This document shows, one piece after another, positions 11,967-22,899 of a stretch of 64,000 nucleotides of DNA. The position numbers and the translations under genes were made by a program. The stretch lies in the NCBI RefSeq assembly GCF_000264905.1, contig NW_006763151.1, positions 245,643-309,642 on the forward strand. Direction: 5' to 3'. Position 1 is the stretch's first letter, and every line of letters starts with the position of its first letter. This DNA comes from Stereum hirsutum FP-91666 SS1. Its lineage: Eukaryota; Basidiomycota; Agaricomycetes; Russulales; Stereaceae. The notes under the pieces were generated by a model. It did no database searches. It was not told the origin of the DNA and saw nothing but the letters and a program-made list of their open reading frames with translations.

Positions 11967-12479
11967 CTAGGTAATAGGTTAGAGAGGGTATCGTCGGTGC
12001 GCCTTCAAGGCAGACGAAGGGTATTCTGGATGCGTAAGAGAGGAGGGCGGGCGAATAGATGTGAGTGTAAGGAGAGATAGCCTGCTCTTGATTGAAGCGG
12101 AATGAGTTGGAAATTGTGAGGCGGAATGAGTTGAGAACGAGCGTTCAAGATGTCCGCGGAGACGACTGCTTATATGTGCACTCAATTCCGAGAAGCTGAA
12201 GTCAGACTGTCGACTTGGACATTGAATGCAGACAAAGCATAAACAAATGGAGACAGATGCCGGAACCATTTTGATTGAATGGTTTGTCTGCCACGAAATC
12301 CGAGTTCTGAGGTCGACCAACACATAAGTACTTACAAGGGGAAGTCAACCACGCAACTTCAGTAGATCGGATGAATTATGTGGGCTTTCGAACTGTTGCT
12401 AGGTTCCCAGCAAGCGTTTGGGCTAATCTTGGACATATCTGCCCAGTTCAAATTGAAGAATCCATGAACACAAGAAAAC
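11967..12479. other. Intergenic upstream of the orphan gene
   Basis: 5' flank of the 1011-aa orphan. A pyrimidine/purine mixed stretch near 12060-12150 contains a short imperfect direct repeat (GCGGAATGAGTTG, near 12098 and 12121). No gene is seen. Confidence 0.5.
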
Positions 12480-13110
12480 GCCCTCGAGGAGCAAATAGGG
12501 TGAAAAATTTAGTATATATGAGCACGACAGCCCAAGAACAGTCCGAGCGAGGTTTCGTGTCCATCTTGCATACATGGTCTACCAAGAAGCAAAACAAGTA
12601 AACAGGTAGGACGCGAGCCGCGAAAAGAACGCAAGGACGCGTCCTTCCCGAGCATCGAACGATCATCTATCTGTACCCAACCCAGTGTTTCCTTCATCGT
12701 GCCCCATCCCCAGTGAACTGATGCTCAAGTCGAGCACAATTCAGAGCTGGGTTATGTATACACTCGACACGGGCGACACGACGTGTCAATTCCCAGAGCT
12801 CGATTATATTGACCGCATTGATCATCGGTGCATTGGGGAAGACAATAACGGGTATTCGAGGGGCACAAAGGACGAAAGTGATGTTAGAGAAGGCGTACCC
12901 AGTCAATCCCCTCATGGAGCACATGCAGCGATTCTGCAGCACTCCTGTTTTCGTCCAGCCACTCGTTAGAGCAGTTTCCTCCCAGAGGATGACTCGAGGG
13001 GAACTACTCGGACCTTAGCCAGCTCACGATAGAAGATGTTCGTAGAACGGTCTTGTTCGGAGAGAGCTTCGCGGCGTTGGACTGTCGTGGTTCTTGGAAG
13101 AGAGGATCAA
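12480..13110 (+). repeat. Inverted-repeat element copy A (non-autonomous DNA-transposon-like)
   Basis: One of four diverged copies in this window. The left module has CACGACAGCCC at 12523-12533, followed by GCGAGCCGCGAA near 12613. The right module has the inverted motif GGACTGTCGTGG at 13079-13090, preceded by CTTCGCGGC and by CCTTAGCCAGCTCACGA at about 13013. The inner part shares the CTCGAGGGGAA...CGGACCTTAG stretch with copies B and C. No protein-coding capacity remains. Exact ends and target-site duplications cannot be fixed by eye. Confidence 0.6.
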
Positions 13111-13434
13111 GAACTCGGCGAGTTCTTGACATCTTGTGATTCCTAGGTTCGAACTCCGACTGAAGCCTCGTGTTCATACCACCTCACTTCCCCGTTGCCA
13201 CAGCGTCAGTACCGTTAGTCGCCGCAGGACTTCACTTACCGGAGTCTACCAGAGTCTACCTATTGCAGAGTTTATTTTCGTGTATAAGATATCACACCAC
13301 TATTGGTTCTATCATGGACGATACTCCAGAAGCACAGAAATGTACACGGTCCCACCAACAACATCAAATTCAAGGACTACAGCCATACGTCGAACACGGG
13401 GTCCACAAAAAATGCATCCAAACCACACGACCAA

Positions 13435-14210
13435 ACTCGCTCACGAAGAGCGAAGGAAAAGCAAAAAATTGCAAGGACCACGACAGTCCAAGAGTAGTCT
13501 GAATCGAGTTTCGCACCTGTCTACCCAGAAGGGCAAACGGTAAAGCGCGAGCCGCGAAGTGGACTCAAGGATACAATCCTCCCTTTCATCACACTATCAT
13601 CCCGACCCATGCCCCGCCCCCGCTTCTTGCGCCAGCCCAAGTCCCATGATTTACATCGCAACCCTAAGTGCATGCCTCGTGGGTTATATCACCGACATAG
13701 CTCGGATCAATGGGCATACTGTCCTCAAGAACAGATGGATGCCCTTCTTCAAAAGGACATGACATCTGGTCCAGAGGCGCACAGAAGTGCAGGGCGCGAA
13801 CACGGGGACGTATAGGGCACGAGAAAGAATAAAAGCACGACGAAAGAAGAGAACGCACCCAAATCCCCGCGACGCCTTTCAACCACAGCCGTTGCCCACC
13901 CTGCACAGCTCCCTCCTCACTCGTCAGCGGCCGGAGTTCCAATCACACCGACGAGGAATCTTCGGTAGACCAAAAAGTCAGCAGCTGCGGGGCTTCTCTT
14001 CTCGGAGAGGCAGGCTATAGGATATTTATTGTACGTCGCTCAGCTCGTGAGAGCTGGGTCCTGCTAAGACGGATCGAGGGGGATATGTATACTCAGACCT
14101 TAGCCCGCTCACGAAGAAGAGACGTGCGAGACGTCCTGTGCGGTGTGAGCCTCGCGGCTTTCGGGCTGTCATGGTGGTAAAGAAAGGGAGTCCGAACGTC
14201 GAAGAAAAGT
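13435..14210 (+). repeat. Inverted-repeat element copy B
   Basis: Same orientation as copy A. The left module reads CTCGCTCACGAAGAGCG (13436 onward), CCACGACAGTCC (13478-13489), then GCGCGAGCCGCGAAGTG (about 13546). The right module has CAGACCTTAGCCCGCTCACGAAG near 14094 and the inverted motif GGGCTGTCATGG at 14163-14174. The interior (CTCAGCTCGTGAG, GGGTCCTGCTAAGACGGATCGAGGGG) matches the reverse complement of copy C interior sequence. Small frames inside are not conserved between copies. Confidence 0.65.
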
Positions 14211-14689
14211 TTTGATGACTTCGCAGGATTTCAAAGTCCGATGACGGTGGCGAGTCACCTCGACCATAGCAAGACTTGCTGGAAAGGGCTTGTATGGATG
14301 CTTGAGATGTTCATATTTTTTGCATCGCTCGCACAGATCAACAGAAGATAAAAGATGGCATTTTTGCTACTATTTCTCAGTCTTTTTCAGAATTCTACCT
14401 ATTTTCGCCATACCTACACCAACGCCGCAAGGCAGGTCTCTAGTCTCAGACCCCCGGCTCCATTTCCCTTGCATTCACAAGACCCTACAACTTCACAGCC
14501 CTCAACCCTACATCTCTGTCCACAGCGAACAACAGCGGCAACGGCATTATACAACGACAAGTACTAGCAACAAACGAAAGCGAATAAAGAAACGAAGAGT
14601 AGTAGACGGGTGATAGGTACAACAAAACGAGCAGAGGATTCAGTAGTAGTCCGTGTCATGTAGAGACATTGCGGGGTGCTCATGGTTGA
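14211..14689. other. Intergenic, 3' flank of PAN3
   Basis: No gene is seen. It lies between element copy B and the PAN3 stop codon and is A-rich around 14560-14610. Confidence 0.5.
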
Positions 14690-17645
14690 TCATTTGCGTG
14701 CCAGATCCCTGTAGGGATATCAAGGTTAGTGCCGTGGGATAGTACAAGGAGGCAGAAGTCAAAGCAGAAAAAATCTGAAGAGAGTAGGAACGCACATGAA
14801 CGCAGCATCGACGTAGGTCTTGATCTCTTTATAGCTCACCACCAGTACGCTTTGCTCGTCCCTCGACACCAGCATGATGCGTTCATCCGTGCCCGCATCC
14901 AGCTGTATTGAAAGGTAACCATATTATCAGTGACGAGGCTCCCAGGTTCAGGCTATCGTGGTTGACTACCTTATTCAAGCAGGTAAGAACATGTGTCATA
15001 TTAACCACGGGTTTGCCGTGCTCGTCGACTTGGTGGAAGACATAATCCCTAAAGAGCTTGATAATGTACCGGTCGCCAGTCTCGCTCCATCGAGGATCGC
15101 GAGCAAATCTGGACATCCGTCAGGATATGCGTGGCGGAAAGAGTAAAAAGGACAAGGTGGGATGACGTACTCAGGCCGTTCATTGATGAAACCAAACTTG
15201 CAAAGCAAACGGAAAAGGCGAGCATTCTCCAATTCAGAGGCGAGCTCGTTTTCGAGATGCTCGACACCACTGAGACAAGGAAGGCGATCAGTATTGGGAG
15301 AGGTTATAGAAAGGTCAGTATATACGCACTGCTGCAGTTCGTCCAGCTCATGCACCAACTTCGGGTTGATCATCTCGAAAATCTGACCCACATGCTGGTT
15401 TCAATCAAGAGAAGCTCAGCACCGAATACCATGCAGATCTCCATACCATACCACGAAAGAACACACCTTATGGACTCCAACCTTACTGAAGCAAAACAAA
15501 GCCACATTCTTGATATCTGCACTATAATGCTTGCTCATCGTCTCCAGGCTCTTCGGCAAATTATTTACCGCCGCCATGTTGGAGCAACACAGTCCAAATA
15601 TGAGCCTCCCGAACATGACCAGATCCTCTTGTTGCAGCATGCTGCTCAAGAGACCTGCGTTGGATGCACCTGGCGCCCCGGGAGCTTGAGGGGTGCCGAC
15701 GGCCGCGAGGGGTGCAGAGGTGGAAAGGGGCGCTGTGAATGAAGTTTGCTGGGTTGGAGTTGGAGCTGTGGCGGGATTATACGTGAGAATATCGGCCAGA
15801 CCACAGGCACTGATGCGAATCCTGGAAAGCCAGTCTACTTTCAGCTGGCTTTCCTAATGTAAGATATGCGAGTAATTACCGATTATGGCCTGTGACGATG
15901 ATCTTCGTGACATCAACCATCCTGAGCGCCATCCCGGTTTCGTGAGCTTTCTTCATCGCGCTGGCGATCTGGATGATATAGGACCACAGGACATCTTCTG
16001 GTACCCGAATGGGTGCGCTTTGAAGACGTCCATTCTGGAAGGATGGGGCCTTCGGCTTGATGTGAGCATCATAGAGGGTGAGAGAGTTCGGATGATAGGT
16101 GTAAACGGCGACAAGGGCTGTCCAAAAAGAGTAATCAGCCTTTGATAACAGGTGTGTTTGTGTTTTCACTCACAGCTATCACCAAAAGCACGAGTGGTGA
16201 AGGCTTCATGGAGATGGACGATGTTCGGATGGCGCATGCGAGACCACTGATCAACCGCTGCGAAAGCTGCCTGGTGTAACAAGCGGAAGTCTGCGATACA
16301 AGAGTCAGTCGAGTCGCCAGGGGCACGGAACGATAGAAATGTCTCACTCTCAACGCGTCGGAGAACATAACCCTTGCCATCCTTTCCGATGGCCCTATAG
16401 ACGGTGCTATACCAGTTTCCAAACTTCCTCCTCTCACCTCCCGTGTTCTCCAAAGGCACAAGTGTGTGGTACCCTTGAATTTCCTCGGGAAGATTGAGCC
16501 CTGGTGCGGGGAGAGTAAGAAGTGTCTCCGAACGCTGCGTAAGGTCTGCCCTGAGGTCGGGTGAGACGTAATGAGAAGTGGGGGCGGCGTTCGGTGGCGG
16601 GTGGGTGTATAAGTGATAATGGAGCTAGAAAAAGAGGTGAAACACCGCCGAGAAGAGAGGTATGAGAAGAGCGCTGTGGCGAAGACAAGAAGAAATTAAA
16701 ACCAACAGGTTGACGAATGAAGGTGGGTTGCGCGGGATAGCTCGCGTAGTAGTTATGAGGATCATACTCCGGGGGCATCATCATTTGTCCTTCCGCATCC
16801 TGCATGTCGTAGGTACCAATGTCCATCTGTGTGGCGAGACTCATGAGGAATGCCGTCTGGTGACAGGGGTAAAAGACTGACATATTGCATGGAATCCGTC
16901 AATAGGTCCGCGTCGCCTTCCTCAGTGTGGTTATAATAGTTCGAGGCATCGTAATGGTCATTGTCGTCGTATTCTGTGGCGTCGAGGGTGGGCGATGTGA
17001 AACTATAGGTGCCACAAAGCAGAATAATAGATGCTGCTTAGACGACGGCCAGGAAGATTGTACGAATACGAAGATGGCTCACGCAGATGTCGGGGTTCGC
17101 GCCTGCGCATATGGAGGAGTTGGAGAGGTAGGGAGCGTGGAAGACTTTGGTACGAATACAGGTGCGTTGACAGCCTGGGAGAGCGATGGGTTCGATGGCG
17201 TGGTCGGTTGAGATCTACAGACGATCGTCAAGGAAACATCGCCGTAGAAATTATATGAATAGACATACTGAGGAAGCGGCGGCGGCGTGGATGCACGCTA
17301 CAAACATAGCTGCATCAGATGATGAGGAACATACAATGTGGATAGACGCGTACCGGCGGGTGATAGTAAACACAACCTTTATCTTCAAACTTACAGGATC
17401 TGCCGTGCTGTTGTAGCACAACTCTCAAAGAGAATCCAAGGACACATACCCATATATGAGTATATTTCTACACTGTCGTTGCGTGTTGTCTTTGCAGAAG
17501 TCGGATCAGGGACCATGGTGTGGACAGATGGTAATGGAAACATACCCTTCTTAGATGCCAATCGCGAATGAGCTTCTGCAATATTGGTGGGCGCAACAAT
17601 TTTAATAGCAGCATTAGCAGACTGAGGCCTTGCAAAGAAAGCCAT
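14690..17645 (-). CDS. PAN3: PAN3, regulatory pseudokinase subunit of the PAN2-PAN3 poly(A) nuclease
   Basis: The translated exons follow the PAN3 order. The N-terminus is [17 protein letters not shown] (start ATG 17645). A CCCH zinc finger ([16 protein letters not shown], near 17350-17410) should bind poly(A). A linker follows that ends in a PAM2-like/tyrosine-rich stretch ([15 protein letters not shown]). The pseudokinase domain has [48 protein letters not shown] and the non-catalytic loop [11 protein letters not shown], and it lacks the usual HRD/DFG residues as the family does. The C-terminal knob domain is present ([42 protein letters not shown]). The last intron ends in CCCTACAG and the protein closes MDLARK before TGA 14690-14692. 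There are about nine exons. The gene is divergent to TFIIE-beta. It acts in cytoplasmic shortening of mRNA poly(A) tails. Confidence 0.92.
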
Positions 17646-17833
17646 ATCGGCCGGCGCGGTGGGCAAGAGCTGCTCGTCGTCGCTCGGATCGACGAGCTCT
17701 AGGTGGCCCTTAAGCGCGCGACCTTGACCTCACTAAACACATTTCAAATTCGGGTCAAGCATGTACAAATAACAGCCACGGCTCCGACGCTGACTTGCTC
17801 TCACTCCGCCACTTCTTGTCGCTGTTCAGCACG
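17646..17833. promoter_or_regulatory. Bidirectional promoter between PAN3 and TFIIE-beta
   Basis: Only 188 bases separate the two divergent start codons, so both promoters and both 5' leaders must share it. No TATA box is visible. It includes the palindrome GAGCTC at about 17695-17700 and CT-rich stretches next to the TFIIE-beta start. Shared regulation is inferred from geometry only. Confidence 0.6.
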
Positions 17834-19048
17834 ATGTCCAGTCTCCAGCGCGATGCTGCTGCATTCAAGAATACACTACAGTCTGTGAACACCAAGACAT
17901 GGCATTCGTCACAGGCGTCGTCTTCCCAAGCACCACTCCCACCTCCATCCACACCAGCGCCAGAGGCCCCTTCGCAGGAGCACAATGGCAAGAAGAAGAA
18001 ACGGCCGAAGACAAGCATGTCTTTTCTCTATCTAGACCATTTTGATTATCTGAGTATTGACACGGCCCTGTACTGCGTGAAGATATCGTCTACTCTCAGC
18101 CCGCCGACACTGGGACGGGTACCGATGTGAACACGCAGCTATTGTATGCCGTTAATCATCTCAAAGTACATGGGCCACCTTCTCCGTTTTGTGATAGTGC
18201 TGACCATGAGCTAGTCGTCTGCTGGGCCTATGCGACTGCAAGATATTGCTATCATAACCGGCACCCCGCTCGACACCGACGCAGTTCTCCTCGAGAAGTT
18301 CAAAGCCCATGACCGGGTGGAACACGATCCAAAGACAAACCTGTACTCTTTCCGAGTATGTTTTCGTTTTTGTCGTTCATAGTATCGGTGACTATAAAGC
18401 TCTATGACGGCACATATAGCACGACTTCAGCTTCCGCAACAAAGCTGCCCTTCTCACCGAGATTCAGCGTGCCACTCGTCGTGGCGGGGGTCTCTCTGTC
18501 CGGACGCTCAAAGAGTCATGGAAGGAGGCTCCAGCAGCAATCGAGGAACTCGAAAAGGATAACGAGGTTTACGTGACTCGGACTCTTAAAGATGGACAGA
18601 TGAGGATGGTATTCTGGAACGAGGTGAAGCCGGACAGGGTTGATTTGGAGGCAGTAGGCGAAGGTGGCCAGAAGGGTTTCTTGGTTGAGACAGGTGCGTG
18701 GTTTCTTTGATATTGGACGGACTAGCGAGACTGAGCAGTGATCGTCTGCTTCGCAGAGTTCAACGACCTGTGGCACAAACTCAAGGTCCCAAACGACGTA
18801 GATCTCCTGAAGGAGCTTGCAAGCGGTACGCTATGCTCCTTCACTATATCTTCTTCTGTCGATCTAAACTCCACTTGTTCGCAGAGGGTCTCCAAGCCAC
18901 CGCCGCCGAACAAGTCGTTCCAAAAGCGCCTGCGAAGAAAAAGGGCAAGAAGTCTGGGGCACGCAACCGTCCTGCGAAGCTCACGAACACTCATCTGCGG
19001 GACATGGGTATCGACTTGAGCAAGGATTATGTCGCACCGGGAAAGTAG
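17834..19048 (+). CDS. TFA2: Transcription initiation factor TFIIE subunit beta
   Basis: Start ATG 17834 (MSSLQRDAAAFKNTLQS), typical of fungal TFIIE-beta. The basic linker KKKKRPKTS leads, after an intron, into the first winged-helix domain (DIVYSQPADTG, TQLLYAVNHLK, LQDIAIITGTPLDTDAV, FKAHDRVEHDPKTNLYSFR). A second winged-helix/tandem region follows (LLTEIQRATRRGGGLSVRTL, WKEAPAAIEELEKDNEVYV, MRMVFWNEVKPDRVDL), then FNDLWHKLKVPNDVDLLKEL. The C-terminus is a Lys-rich tail (KAPAKKKGKKSGARNR) and NTHLRDMGIDLSKDY. The stop is TAG 19046-19048. There are about six exons. With TFIIE-alpha it recruits TFIIH to the RNA polymerase II preinitiation complex. It is a single-copy essential gene in fungi, divergent to PAN3. 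Confidence 0.92.
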
Positions 19049-19421
19049 AGCCCCGGTCGTGCTCATCCTGGTCGACTGTCTGGTGGGAGCGTCATCCGTG
19101 GACCTCGGTCACTGGTTCTGAGATGTCGAAGATCTGGCTCGAATGGAGCCAGTACTAGTGTTGAATGCTTGACACGGCCGTCCCGGTGGGCACTATGGAC
19201 TAACATACTGTTTAATCATGTTGTGCTTCCTTTACTTGTATTTTTCCAGTAGCAGTCGTTTTGTACTCTAATCATGTTCCTTCCTGTGGTCTAAACAACC
19301 GCCTCTTCTCTTTGAATCTGTATACAAACATCTCAGCCTGTGGCGGAGTTCGGAACTTTTCGGAATCAACTCCGCGAACGGTTCAAAATTGTCGTCGTGT
19401 TTTGTCGCTTCCGTTTCCTCA

Positions 19422-20235
19422 CAACCACGACAGCTCGAAAGCCGCGATACTCATCCCACACAAGATGCTCGCCTCACCGCAGCGCATCTTTTCCTCATGA
19501 GTGGGCTAAGGTCTGAGCATCTCACGTTCAAATTCCCCTCGATTGGTCCTAGCAGGACCCGGTGTTTAACGACCCGAGCGGCATACCAGAAATATCACGC
19601 CCTTCCAATCCTAGGAGGGAATCCTAGCAGCTTATGACCGTACGGTCACCCGAAGATCCGATGCCTTGAGCACACAAACTGGGGAGGGAGTTGCGCAGGT
19701 GGGGTGTTGTTGAAATGTGCCGAGGGTTTTTGACACTGGGTACGTCCTGGACCTTTCAACCGCTTCCTTCGTGTCGACGGTTCGATCTATGGTCTATCTT
19801 CTTCGTCGTGCTTTCGTTCGTGTCCTTGTCCTCTCCAACGCCCCCGTATTCGTGCCTCGCACCGCCAGCGCCGGCTCGGTGCGCTTCAATGAACCAGTTT
19901 GACAGCCTCAAAACGAGACTGTCGCTGGGCCTGATATAAAGATGCCCTGGGGTAGACAGCCTTTCGGGTTCAAGCCTTTAGGACTTTTCGTGTGTTATTG
20001 GTGAGAGCCTGTTGGGCTCGGATGTCCCGGGGCAGGCGCAAGAAGCAGGGGCGGAGGCATAGGTGGGACGATCGTTCGACAGGAAGAAGGGCGTATCCTT
20101 CAGTTCACTTCGCGGCTCGCGTTGAACCGTTCACCTTTTGGCGTGACGGGAGCGAAACTCGATTCAGACTGCTCTTGGGCTGTCGTGGTCCATCGAATTT
20201 TTTGCCTTTGTTCGCTCTTCGCGAGTGATTTTGTG
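19422..20235 (-). repeat. Inverted-repeat element copy C (reverse orientation)
   Basis: Reverse orientation relative to copies A and B. The left module has CCACGACAGCTC (19425-19436), GAAAGCCGCGA, then CATGAGTGGGCTAAGGTCTGAG (about 19495). The interior has CCCCTCGATTGGTCCTAGCA, which matches copy B. The right module has CACTTCGCGGCTCGCG (20106 onward), GGGCTGTCGTGG (20177-20188) and CGCTCTTCGCGAGTGA (20213 onward). The GCTTCTTGCGCC stretch near 20040 also matches copy B. Non-coding. Confidence 0.65.
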
Positions 20236-20825
20236 GGAGGGGGAGGGTGTGTGAGGTGCACATGGGCGGCCATGGACGCTGTTGTTGATGTGTGGGTTGG
20301 TGTGTGATTGCTTTGTAAATGCGGGTTGAAATCCTGCGCATACTGTGTAGACATTCTCATTTTTTGGCCTAGCAAGAGCGCAAGCTTTCTATCCCGTCGA
20401 ATCTCTGGGATATTTTGACCAGCACTCCGGCTCTTCGAGAGCTAAGCCATGCAGGTACGTCTCCTCCAAGTCTTCAGACACCGTATGACACGTCTGTCCT
20501 GTCTTCGAATCTATCTGTGCAGTGTCCCTGAAGACTGGACCCGATCCACGACCTTCGTTACAGTCATTGTGGCCCGCTCGTGGTACTTAGTACGCTCACT
20601 CCATGTATGTAGTTATCATCATGTTGCTACTGCGAATAAAGCATCAATTGACTATTCGAGAGGTATATATCTCTTGCCGTTAATGAACAAGAAAGCCGCA
20701 TAAAAGCTCTTCAAACCTATTTTTGAGCATTCGGCCTCTTGACGAAATTATGTGGCGTCCGCGTACAGCCGGCGGGGCTCAAATTGCGGGGATGTCCTTC
20801 GCGAACTTCAACGAATGCTCGTCCT
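20236..20825. other. Spacer between element copies C and D
   Basis: No gene is seen. GT-rich sequence (20230-20310) borders copy C. Short open frames lack coding features. Confidence 0.45.
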
Positions 20826-21465
20826 CTACAACCACGACAGTCCGATGGCCGCGAAGCTCACAACGCACAAGATGATTCAATCACCTTTCTTCGTGAGCGG
20901 GCTACTTAAGGTCTGAGTATCCTAATCCGTCTCAAGTGGACACCAGCTTTAACGAGCTGAGCGACGTACCAGAAACACGACATATGATTGCGGCCAGCAT
21001 TGCCGCCTCTGTCTGCTAGTCTCCGAAGATCCATCAATCCATCCAGGAGCCGCTCCGTTTGGTAGAGGGGAGGAAGCTGATCATGGAGCTCGTATGTCTT
21101 GAATAGCGTCGTTGGAGTTGGGTGCGTGTCAATCCCCTTCATCACCTCCAACCTTTTCCTATCTCTTGGCGCTGTCTTCCTGCCTTCTACCTGCTCGCGC
21201 AGCCGGTGGACTGAGGACAAGGGCTCTTGCCTCTGAAATAGCATCTTTGGTCTTTTAATCAAGGCAAAGATCTGGCGTCAGAAGCAGCTGTTTGGAGTGG
21301 AACTGGCTGGATGTGGCGAATGTGAAACCACATCCTTGAGTGCACTTTGCGGCTCGTGCGCACTTCTCTTCGGGGAATAGGCCACGAAAACTCGATGCAG
21401 ACTACACTTGGACTGTCGTGACTGATCTAATTTTTGGTTTTTACTCACTCTTCGCGAGTGATGTC
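20826..21465 (-). repeat. Inverted-repeat element copy D (reverse orientation)
   Basis: Left module: CCACGACAGTCC (20832-20843), GATGGCCGCGAAG, then TTCGTGAGCGGGCTACTTAAGG (about 20894). The interior has TTTAACGAGCTGAGCG, shared with copy C. Right module: GCACTTTGCGGCTCGTG (21342 onward), GGACTGTCGTG (21410-21420) and CACTCTTCGCGAGTGATG (21446 onward). Same orientation as copy C. Non-coding. Confidence 0.6.
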
Positions 21466-21810
21466 TGCGTGTTTGTCTTTGTTGTAGTGTTGATAAGCAT
21501 GACATTCGGACAAATGATGTCGCCTCTGTTTGTGGATTTTAATTACCAGATTCGGGTGCCCTTTTGTTGTTACCTTGGACGGGACTGCAGAAAATCGTAG
21601 ACAATACCATGGAAACATTATTTGTGTGGCCCAATCATGTGGCGCAGGGCGTGACGCGATCACGTGTGATTGGAAGGCCTCTAGGCTGCAGCGCGACCGT
21701 CGACGGCATATCATTCTCTCCAGTCTTTTGTCCACCATCTTCTCTACAACATACAACATCACTTGAACTAGTACAAATTACACATCTCAGGTCTTCAACT
21801 CCAATATAAC
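21466..21810. other. 5' flank of the MYND gene
   Basis: 345 bases between element copy D and the MYND start codon; presumably its promoter. A CATCTTCTCTACAACATACAAC stretch near the start codon resembles a 5' leader. No TATA box is clear. Confidence 0.45.
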
Positions 21811-22899
21811 ATGGCGACGTCAGGTATCTCAGAAATTGACATCGAGCTTCCTGGCCATCCCGATGGCTCGTCCGCCGGCAGGGGGTACTCGGTGCGTCCT
21901 GCTGTTCATTTTCACAGTATGCTGATATCCCGGCACTTACAAAAACCTCTAGATAGATTTTGAGAAGCTCGGCGGGAACAATATGGTCATCATGGGTAAC
22001 ACAGGCGCGCCGATTGTGACTTCGAAGGAAGAGCTCCTCCAGGTCATACCGCGACGTGGTCCAATCCACCGCCCGTGCGCAAAGTGTCAGAAGAGTCCAG
22101 AGAAGGGGAAGACGTTCATGGAATGTGCGCAATGTAAACAATCACACTATTGCGGGTACGCCACACTTTTGCTGCTTCACTTTTTCTTTGTTCTCCGGTT
22201 GACCGAGACTTCGGTTCTTGAACCCAGTCGCGAATGCCAAAAGTCTGTGTCATTTTGATCTGTTGTGATATGGTGAACACTCACATCGTATTCTGTTCTT
22301 AGAGCTCATTGGAAGGAACATAAGCCATTGTGCCTTCAGCGCAAGGCTCAACAGGAAGGATGGGCAAGAGCTGAAGAAGCAGCGCTGAAAGCCGGAAAAA
22401 TCTTCTACTCACCGAAGACATCACAAGCGTGGTATCGAAAGAACACAGATATTGTCTCTCATGCTGTTCGTCCCTCACTATCTTGAATATGTGGTCTACT
22501 CAGGACTCACGGTACGCATAGACTTTCCATGTCCTTGAATTATACAAAGGTCCCTCGGCTTCGCTTCATCGAACCCACATCGCATGGTTTGAGCTCTCCT
22601 TCGATAAAGACAAGCCCAAAGATGTAGACGCCATCTCTCTACACGATGTCAAAGCCGCTCCACTCGACATTATCGGCGAACGTATCCTCGGCGCCGCCAC
22701 GGTCGCGCACATCAAGCATGGCATCGAGCTCGGGATGATGCCATGCATAATGACGAACAAGGAGCTGAATGCCATGACAATGGAAATGCACCAGGCGCCG
22801 GAGTGGAGGCTGTATACTTCGGGGTTGAAGAAGCCGGATGAGAACTGGAAGATTCATTGTATACTCATGGCTGGTGGTGCTCTTGACAAGGTGGTTTGA
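21811..22899 (+). CDS. MYND-type zinc-finger protein, 280 aa
   Basis: Five exons fit exactly (21811-21891, 21953-22155, 22228-22242, 22303-22465, 22522-22899; 280 residues). The MYND finger starts at CAKCQKSPEKGKTFMECAQC and continues QSHYCGRECQKAHWKEHKPLC. It is split over three exons, the middle one being a 15-nt microexon that encodes GREC and part of QK. MYND fingers bind short proline-containing peptides. The C-terminal half (FHVLELYKG, THIAWFELSFD, IIGERILGAATVAHIKHGIELGMMPCIM) is a conserved-looking alpha/beta segment found in uncharacterised basidiomycete MYND proteins. There is no SET domain, so it is not a methyltransferase of the SMYD type. Neighbouring genes give no functional hint. 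Confidence 0.85.
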
